Source: Streptomyces sp. Edi4 (GTDB taxonomy: Bacteria > Actinomycetota > Actinomycetes > Streptomycetales > Streptomycetaceae). From it: 64,000 nt of DNA. This document shows, one piece after another, positions 59,043-64,000 of the stretch. The notes beneath the pieces were generated by a model. The model did no database searches. It was not told the origin of the DNA and was given only the letters and a program-made list of their open reading frames with translations. Where the stretch lies: NCBI RefSeq assembly GCF_040253615.1, contig NZ_JBEJGY010000004.1, forward strand, positions 1,736,001-1,800,000, read 5' to 3'. How positions within the stretch are numbered: position 1 is the first letter of the stretch; every line of letters begins with the position of its first letter. A program made the position numbers and the translations under genes.

Positions 59043-60128
59043 TCAGCCCACCACGCGTCCGTTGAGCACGATCCGGCTCGGCGCCGCCAGGACCCGGACG
59101 TCCGCGCGCGGGTCCTGGTCGTAGACCACGAGGTCGGCCGGCGCACCCTCCTCAAGGCCCGGGCGCCCCAGCCAGGACCTGGCCCCCCAGGCCGTCGCGG
59201 AGAGCGCGTCCAGCGCCGGGATGCCCGCCGTGACCAGCTCGGCGACCTCGGCGGCGACCAGTCCGTGGGCCAGCGAGCCGCCCGCGTCCGTGCCGACGAA
59301 GACCGGCACCCCGGCGTCGTACGCCGCGCGCACGGTGTCGTAGCGGCGCTCGTGCAACCGCCGCATGTGGGCGGCCCAGTCGGGGAACTTGGCCTCGCCG
59401 CCGTCGGCCATGTGCGGGAACGTGGCGATGTTGACCAGCGTCGGCACGATCGCCACGCCCCGCTCGGCGAAGAGCGGGATGGTGTCCTCGGTCAGACCCG
59501 TGGCGTGCTCGACGCAGTCGATTCCCGCCTCGACCAGGTCCCGCAGCGAGTCCTCTGCGAAGCAGTGCGCGGTGACGCGGGCGCCGAGCCGGTGGGCCTC
59601 CTTGATCGCGGCCTCCACCTCGCCGCGCGGCCAGCAGGCGGCGAGGTCGCCGACGGCCCGGTCGATCCAGTCCCCGACCAGCTTGACCCAGCCGTCCCCG
59701 CGCCGCGCCTCGCGCGCCACGTACGCCACGAGGTCGCCCGGCTCGATCTCGTGCGCGTAATTGCGGATGTAGCGGCGGGTGCGGGCGATGTGCCGGCCGG
59801 CGCGGATGATCTTCGGCAGGTCCTCGCGGTCGTCGATCCAGCGGGTGTCGGAGGGCGAGCCCGCGTCGCGGATGAGCAGGGTCCCGGCGGCGCGGTCGGT
59901 CAGGGCCTGCTGCTCGCTCACCTCGTCGGGGACCGGGCCGTGCTGGTCGAGGCCGACGTGACAGTGCGCGTCGACCAGGCCGGGCAGCGCCCAGCCGGTC
60001 ACGGTGACGGCCTCGCCCGGTGGCCGCTCATAGGTGATCCGCCCGTCGACCGCCCACAGTTCCTCCCGTACGTCCTCGGGCCCCACCAGGACGCGCCCCT
60101 TCACATGCACCACCGTGCGATCACTCAT
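59043..60128 (-). CDS. Amidohydrolase-superfamily metal-dependent hydrolase
   Basis: A 361-aa cytoplasmic hydrolase of the imidazolonepropionase/dihydroorotase-like branch. Metal ligands are HCH in ALPGLVDAHCHVGLD (about residue 58), H in TAHCFAE, H in VEHATGL and D in FVGTDAGGS. The start ATG 60128 is chosen over a longer frame that would extend into the divergent promoter. The neighbour on the other strand is a class-V aminotransferase, but no pathway is evident. Confidence 0.87.
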   Translation of the reverse strand: MSDRTVVHVKGRVLVGPEDVREELWAVDGRITYERPPGEAVTVTGWALPGLVDAHCHVGLDQHGPVPDEVSEQQALTDRAAGTLLIRDAGSPSDTRWIDDREDLPKIIRAGRHIARTRRYIRNYAHEIEPGDLVAYVAREARRGDGWVKLVGDWIDRAVGDLAACWPRGEVEAAIKEAHRLGARVTAHCFAEDSLRDLVEAGIDCVEHATGLTEDTIPLFAERGVAIVPTLVNIATFPHMADGGEAKFPDWAAHMRRLHERRYDTVRAAYDAGVPVFVGTDAGGSLAHGLVAAEVAELVTAGIPALDALSATAWGARSWLGRPGLEEGAPADLVVYDQDPRADVRVLAAPSRIVLNGRVVG

Positions 60129-60205
60129 GCCCAGCACTGTACGAGGCGCTGGGTAGTCTCCCCCCAGAGGATCGAACACCCGAGCTGACCGAAGAAGGCA
60201 CCGCC

Positions 60206-61303
60206 GTGACACACCCCCTCCTGGACCTCGCCCCGCTGACCGCAGGACGCTTCGCGGCGATCGAACGCCGGGTGGCCGCGCTGCTCGCCACCGAGCACGA
60301 TGTGGTGATCACGCAGGGCGAGGCGCTGCTCCCCCTCGAGGGCTGCATCCGGGGCGCCGCCCGCCCGGGCTCCACCGCGCTCAACGTGGTGACGGGTCCC
60401 TACGGCCAGACCTTCGGCGACTGGCTGCGCGACTGCGGGGCCGAGGTCGTCGACCTGGAGGTGCCCTTCCACACGGCGGTGACCGCGGCGGAGATCGATC
60501 GAGCGCTCATCGATCATCCGGAGATCGATTTCGTTTCGCTCGTGCACGCGGAGGCAGCGACCGGCAATACGAACCCGGTCGCCGAGATCGGTGAGGTCGT
60601 GCGGCGGCACAGCGCCCTGTTCATGCTGGACGCGGTGGCGTCGGTGGCCGCCGAGCCGCTGCTCGTGGACGCCTGGGGCGTGGACCTGTGCGTGATCGGC
60701 GCGCAGAAGGCGATGGGCGGCCCGGCCGGCGTCTCGGCCGTCTCGGTCAGCCCCCGCGCCTGGGAGCGTCTGGCCGCCAACCCCAGCGCGCCGCGCCGCT
60801 CCTATCTCTCGCTCCTCGACTGGAAGCAGCGCTGGATCGACGCCGGCCGCAAGGCGCTGCCGCACGCTCCGGCGCAGCTGGAGATGCTGGCGCTCGACGC
60901 GTGCCTCGACCGCGTCGAGTCCGAGGGCCTGGCAACGGTGATGGCCCGGCACGCCTCGGCGGCCGCCGCGACCCGGGCCGGCGCCCTGGCGCTGGGCGGG
61001 GGCCTCACTCCGTACGTCCACGAGGCCCTGGACGCGGCTCCGGTGGCGACCACCCTGCGGGCGCCCGCGGGGGTCGACGCGTCCGAGCTGGTCACGAGGG
61101 CACTCGACACCGACCCGTCGCTGCCTCTGATCGCCGGCGGAGGGGCGCTGGCCTCGACGATGATCCGGGTCAACCACTACGGCGTGGACGCCACCCGCGA
61201 GGTGGTGCGCTCCTCGCTCGCCGCGCTCGGCACGGCGCTCGGCGCGTACGGGATCACGGTCGATCAGGAAGCCGCCCGCGAGGCCGTCCTCGAAACCTGG
61301 TGA
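60206..61303 (+). CDS. Class-V PLP-dependent aminotransferase
   Basis: A 365-aa fold-type I enzyme of the serine-pyruvate/alanine-glyoxylate aminotransferase branch. It shows VTGPYGQTFGDW (about residues 61-72), an aspartate (MLDAVASVAAE) that contacts the pyridine ring, and the PLP lysine in GAQKAMGGPAG (about residue 173). The GTG at 60206 follows GAAGAAGG. A strong hairpin terminator follows. Divergent from the amidohydrolase gene with 77 bp between starts. Confidence 0.88.
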   Translation: MTHPLLDLAPLTAGRFAAIERRVAALLATEHDVVITQGEALLPLEGCIRGAARPGSTALNVVTGPYGQTFGDWLRDCGAEVVDLEVPFHTAVTAAEIDRALIDHPEIDFVSLVHAEAATGNTNPVAEIGEVVRRHSALFMLDAVASVAAEPLLVDAWGVDLCVIGAQKAMGGPAGVSAVSVSPRAWERLAANPSAPRRSYLSLLDWKQRWIDAGRKALPHAPAQLEMLALDACLDRVESEGLATVMARHASAAAATRAGALALGGGLTPYVHEALDAAPVATTLRAPAGVDASELVTRALDTDPSLPLIAGGGALASTMIRVNHYGVDATREVVRSSLAALGTALGAYGITVDQEAAREAVLETW

Positions 61304-61393
61304 CACTTGCCTGGTAACACTTGCGCTGCGGCCCTCCGGCACACAAAGCTCAGACGCATAAAGCACAACTGAATTCCACAATACGTTCCACGG

Positions 61394-61428
61394 AACGGGA
61401 AGCTGCTTATTCACCGCAGCTTCCCGTT
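61394..61428 (+). terminator. Rho-independent terminator of aminotransferase gene
   Basis: Stem AACGGGAAGCTGC (13 bp, perfect) with a 9-nt loop TTATTCACC, then TTTTCTTA on the plus strand, a classic intrinsic terminator 90 bp past the stop. Confidence 0.9.
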
Positions 61429-61522
61429 TTCTTATGCCCCGGGCTCTCCGCCTCAAACACACGGGTTTCAACAAGGTTTCCGGCGCGCTCGGCGGGTGTG
61501 ATCGACTCCACAGCCGCACCCT

Positions 61523-61546
61523 TTTGTCCGGTAATACCCGGACAAA
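61523..61546. promoter_or_regulatory. Inverted repeat upstream of ectABCD
   Basis: TTTGTCCGG-TAATAC-CCGGACAAA: 9-bp perfect arms with a 6-bp AT-rich centre, 100 bp upstream of ectA. Likely an operator or the promoter core of the osmo-induced ectoine operon. No EctR-type regulator gene is visible in the window. Confidence 0.6.
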
Positions 61547-61645
61547 CCGGCTCGCGCGCATGCTCGCGTGATAACACGGATGCCGCCGATGCACACCCCC
61601 TCACGGGAATGCGATTTCAATTTCCGGTCGGTAAATTCCCTCGGC

Positions 61646-62167
61646 ATGACCGCCGCGCAAACAGCAGTCCGAATCGAAAGCCCACGAGTGGAGGACGGAG
61701 CCGCGATCTGGCGTATTGCCCGTGACTCCGAGGTGCTTGACCTCAACTCCTCGTACAGCTATCTGCTCTGGTGCCGCGACTTCGCCCGGACCTCCGTGGT
61801 CGCCCGTGGCGAGGCCGGTGAGCCGATCGCGTTCATCACCGGCTACGTACGGCCCGAGCGGCCGGACACCCTGGTGGTCTGGCAGGTCGCCGTCGACCAC
61901 GCCCACCGGGGCCAGGGGCTCGCCGGGCTGCTGCTCGAAGCGCTCACCGCGAAGGTCACCGGCTCGCACGGGATCACCCGCGTGGAGACCACGGTGTCGC
62001 CGGACAACACCCCCTCCGACCGGCTGTTCACTTCGTACGCCACACGCCGCGGCGCCCTGCTGAGCCGTGAAGTCCTCTTCGACGCCGGGCTGTTCCCGGA
62101 CGACGGGCACCAGCCCGAAATCCTCTACCGCATCGGCCCCCTCCACCCCCAGGGAGAAACGCTGTGA
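61646..62167 (+). CDS. ectA: L-2,4-diaminobutyrate acetyltransferase
   Basis: A 173-aa GNAT enzyme that acetylates diaminobutyrate in ectoine synthesis. It shows IESPRVEDGAAIWRIARDSEVLD at the N-terminus, the acetyl-CoA loop AHRGQGLAGLLLEAL (about residues 92-106) and FDAGLFPDDGHQPEILYRIG at the end. The ATG at 61646 fits the family start, although no strong Shine-Dalgarno is seen; earlier in-frame ATGs are unlikely. Overlaps ectB by GTGA. Confidence 0.95.
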   Translation: MTAAQTAVRIESPRVEDGAAIWRIARDSEVLDLNSSYSYLLWCRDFARTSVVARGEAGEPIAFITGYVRPERPDTLVVWQVAVDHAHRGQGLAGLLLEALTAKVTGSHGITRVETTVSPDNTPSDRLFTSYATRRGALLSREVLFDAGLFPDDGHQPEILYRIGPLHPQGETL

Positions 62168-63432
62168 CCATCACCCCGCCCGCCCTCAGTGTCTTCGAGT
62201 CGCTCGAATCGGAGGTACGCAGCTACTGCCGCGGCTGGCCCGCCGTGTTCGACCGCGCGCAGGGCGCCCGCCTCACCGACGAGGACGGCCACAGCTACCT
62301 GGACTTCTTCGCCGGCGCCGGCTCACTCAACTACGGGCACAACAACCCCGTGATGAAACGCGCGTTGCTCGACTACATCGAACGCGACGGCATCACGCAC
62401 GGCCTCGACATGGCGACGACCGCGAAACGGGCGTTCCTGGAGACCTTCCAGAATGTCATCCTGCGGCCGCGCGACCTGCCCTACAAGGTGATGTTCCCCG
62501 GCCCGACCGGCACCAACGCCGTCGAGGCGGCCCTGAAGCTGGCCCGCAAGGTCAAGGGACGCGAGTCGATCGTGTCCTTCACCAACGCCTTCCACGGCAT
62601 GTCGCTCGGCTCGCTCGCGGTCACCGGCAACGCCTTCAAGCGGGCCGGCGCCGGCATCCCGCTGGTGCACGGCACCCCGATGCCGTTCGACAACTACCTC
62701 GACGGCCGCGTCCCGGACTTCCTGTGGTTCGAGCGCCTGCTGGAGGACCAGGGCTCGGGCCTCAACAAGCCGGCCGCCGTGATCGTGGAGACCGTGCAGG
62801 GCGAGGGCGGCATCAACGTGGCCCGGCCCGAGTGGCTGCGCGCCCTGGCCGATCTGTGCCGACGCCGCGACATGCTGCTCATCGTCGACGACATCCAGAT
62901 GGGCTGCGGCCGCACCGGCGCCTTCTTCTCCTTCGAGGAGGCGGGCATCGTGCCGGACATCGTCACCGTCTCCAAGTCGATCAGCGGCTACGGACTCCCG
63001 CTCTCGCTCTGCCTGTTCAAGGGCGAGCTGGACGTGTGGGAGCCCGGCGAGCACAACGGCACCTTCCGCGGCAACAACCCGGCGTTCGTCACCGCGACCG
63101 CCGCCCTTGAGGCGTACTGGGCCGACGGCCAGATGGAGAAGCACACCCTGGCGCGCGGCGAGCAGGTCGAGCAGGCGCTGCTCGCGCTGTGCACCGAGCA
63201 CAGCCGCCTCGGCGTGACCTACCGGGGCCGCGGTCTGGTCTGGGGCCTGGAGTTCGCCGACCCGGCCCGTGCCTCCGAGGTCTGCGCCCGCGCCTTCGAG
63301 CTGGGGCTTCTCCTGGAGACCTCCGGCCCCCAGAGCGAGGTGGTCAAGCTGCTTCCGCCGCTGACCATCACGCCCGACGAACTGGACGAGGGCCTGCGCA
63401 CGCTGGCCCGCGCGGTCGCCGCGACCATCTGA
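62164..63432 (+). CDS. ectB: Diaminobutyrate-2-oxoglutarate transaminase
   Basis: A 422-aa class III aminotransferase forming L-2,4-diaminobutyrate from aspartate semialdehyde and glutamate. Family markers are SVFESLESEVRSYCRGWPAVF, FPGPTGTNAVEAALKLARKVKG (split region about residue 115), IVDDIQMGCGRTG and the PLP lysine in VSKSISGYG (about residue 275). The GTG at 62164 overlaps the ectA stop. Full length. Confidence 0.96.
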   Translation: MTITPPALSVFESLESEVRSYCRGWPAVFDRAQGARLTDEDGHSYLDFFAGAGSLNYGHNNPVMKRALLDYIERDGITHGLDMATTAKRAFLETFQNVILRPRDLPYKVMFPGPTGTNAVEAALKLARKVKGRESIVSFTNAFHGMSLGSLAVTGNAFKRAGAGIPLVHGTPMPFDNYLDGRVPDFLWFERLLEDQGSGLNKPAAVIVETVQGEGGINVARPEWLRALADLCRRRDMLLIVDDIQMGCGRTGAFFSFEEAGIVPDIVTVSKSISGYGLPLSLCLFKGELDVWEPGEHNGTFRGNNPAFVTATAALEAYWADGQMEKHTLARGEQVEQALLALCTEHSRLGVTYRGRGLVWGLEFADPARASEVCARAFELGLLLETSGPQSEVVKLLPPLTITPDELDEGLRTLARAVAATI

Positions 63433-63546
63433 CCCGGCCAGGCCCGGCGCGCCCGGGCCGCACGCACAGCCGTACAGAGTCGCACACAGCCGTACAGATA
63501 CGTACGAAGCCGCACGAAGACGTACAGAGAAAGGCAGCAACTCACT
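63433..63546. repeat. Short degenerate direct repeats ectB-ectC
   Basis: About four units of CGTACAGA/GCACACAGCC or CGTACGAAGCCGCACGAAG type in a 114-bp gap, with GAGAAAGG near the ectC start acting as the probable ribosome site. The spacing from ectB is unusually large for an operon otherwise tightly packed. Confidence 0.6.
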
Positions 63547-63951
63547 GTGATTGTCCGCTCGTTCAAGGACATCGAGAACACCGACCGCCACGTCAAGGCC
63601 GCCTCAGGGACCTGGGAGAGCAAGCGGATCGTCCTCGCCAAGGAGAAGGTCGGCTTCTCCCTGCACGAGACCGTGCTCTACGCCGGAACCGAGACCTCCA
63701 TGTGGTACGCCAACCACATCGAGGCGGTCCTGTGCACCGAGGGCGAGGCCGAGCTCACCAACGAGGAGACCGGCGAGACCCACTGGATCGCGCCGGGCAC
63801 GATGTATCTCCTGGACGGCCACGAGCGCCACACCCTGCGCCCCAAGACCGACTTCCGCTGCGTCTGCGTCTTCAACCCGCCCGTCACCGGACGGGAGGAC
63901 CACGACGAGAACGGCGTCTACCCGCTGCTGACCGAACCCGAGGAGGGCTGA
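63547..63951 (+). CDS. ectC: Ectoine synthase
   Basis: A 134-aa cupin that cyclises N-gamma-acetyl-diaminobutyrate to ectoine. Starts [22 protein letters not shown] and shows the cupin motifs [22 protein letters not shown] and [14 protein letters not shown]. Starts with GTG at 63547; ends 2 bp before ectD. Confidence 0.96.
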   Translation: MIVRSFKDIENTDRHVKAASGTWESKRIVLAKEKVGFSLHETVLYAGTETSMWYANHIEAVLCTEGEAELTNEETGETHWIAPGTMYLLDGHERHTLRPKTDFRCVCVFNPPVTGREDHDENGVYPLLTEPEEG

Positions 63952-63953
63952 CC

Positions 63954-64000
63954 ATGACCGCCCAGGATCTCTACCCCACGCGTGGCGCCGCCGAGGTGGT
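63954..64000 (+). CDS. ectD: Ectoine hydroxylase, 5' end only
   Basis: The first 15 codons (MTAQDLYPTRGAAEV) follow ectC by 2 bp with GAGGAGGG before the ATG. The DLYPTRG start matches EctD, an Fe(II)/2-oxoglutarate dioxygenase that makes 5-hydroxyectoine. The rest is outside the window. Confidence 0.85.
   Translation, partial: MTAQDLYPTRGAAEV

Larger units (their letters stand above)
61304..61645. promoter_or_regulatory. 342-bp gap before ectA
   Basis: Contains the terminator and inverted repeat above and the ect promoter. A possible -10 (TGATAAC at about 61567) lies 70-80 bp before ectA. No gene seen. Confidence 0.4.

Overview
The window looks like chromosomal core DNA from a Streptomyces or close relative. 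The evidence is very high GC, codon thirds dominated by G/C, many GTG/TTG starts, ATGA-type gene overlaps, and families largely restricted to streptomycetes (a 38-aa SGM_5486-type peptide, the Gbn-type nucleoid protein, an SCO1860-type sortase substrate, ectABCD). From memory the gene order resembles the SCO1809-SCO1867 region of S. coelicolor; this was not checked. No tRNA, rRNA, integrase, transposase or CRISPR array is visible.

Left part (1-19.3 kb): a partial SixA-like phosphatase; an MFS exporter with a 38-aa partner, divergent from a GntR/FadR regulator; the fatty-acid pair fabG-fabI with a palindromic MITE-like element against the fabI stop codon; the tldD/tldE protease pair; tyrS; small membrane proteins; moaA; an acetate-type symporter with its DUF485 partner; a secreted subtilase; an alcohol dehydrogenase; and a lysoplasmalogenase/sterol-desaturase pair.

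Middle (19.4-46.3 kb): a lone 1037-aa NACHT-ATPase with leucine-rich repeats (possible phage defence) overlapping the end of a VIT1-type transporter gene; a four-gene operon (acetoacetate-decarboxylase-like protein, SDR, two amidohydrolases) divergent from a TetR regulator with a perfect palindromic operator; a DEDDh exonuclease-BRCT; SURF1; a GH15 enzyme with a catalytically degenerate SDR; a five-gene Asp23/AmaP envelope cluster; a crotonase; gbn with a GATC-dense flank; an ABC-F ATPase with a possible 7-codon leader peptide; a neutral metallopeptidase; and several hydrolase/aldolase genes.

Right part (46.3-64 kb): a PhoP-boxed PiT phosphate transporter with a 73-aa partner; a cobalamin riboswitch in front of cobD-cobQ-chelatase-cobO-cobB, with two tiny ORFs coupled by overlap; a ZIP transporter gene on the opposite strand; a CbiG/CobE-like domain fused in frame to CobC; a 112-bp tandem repeat; the sortase substrate; an amidohydrolase divergent from a class-V aminotransferase; and ectABC with the first codons of ectD, which make the compatible solutes ectoine and hydroxyectoine.
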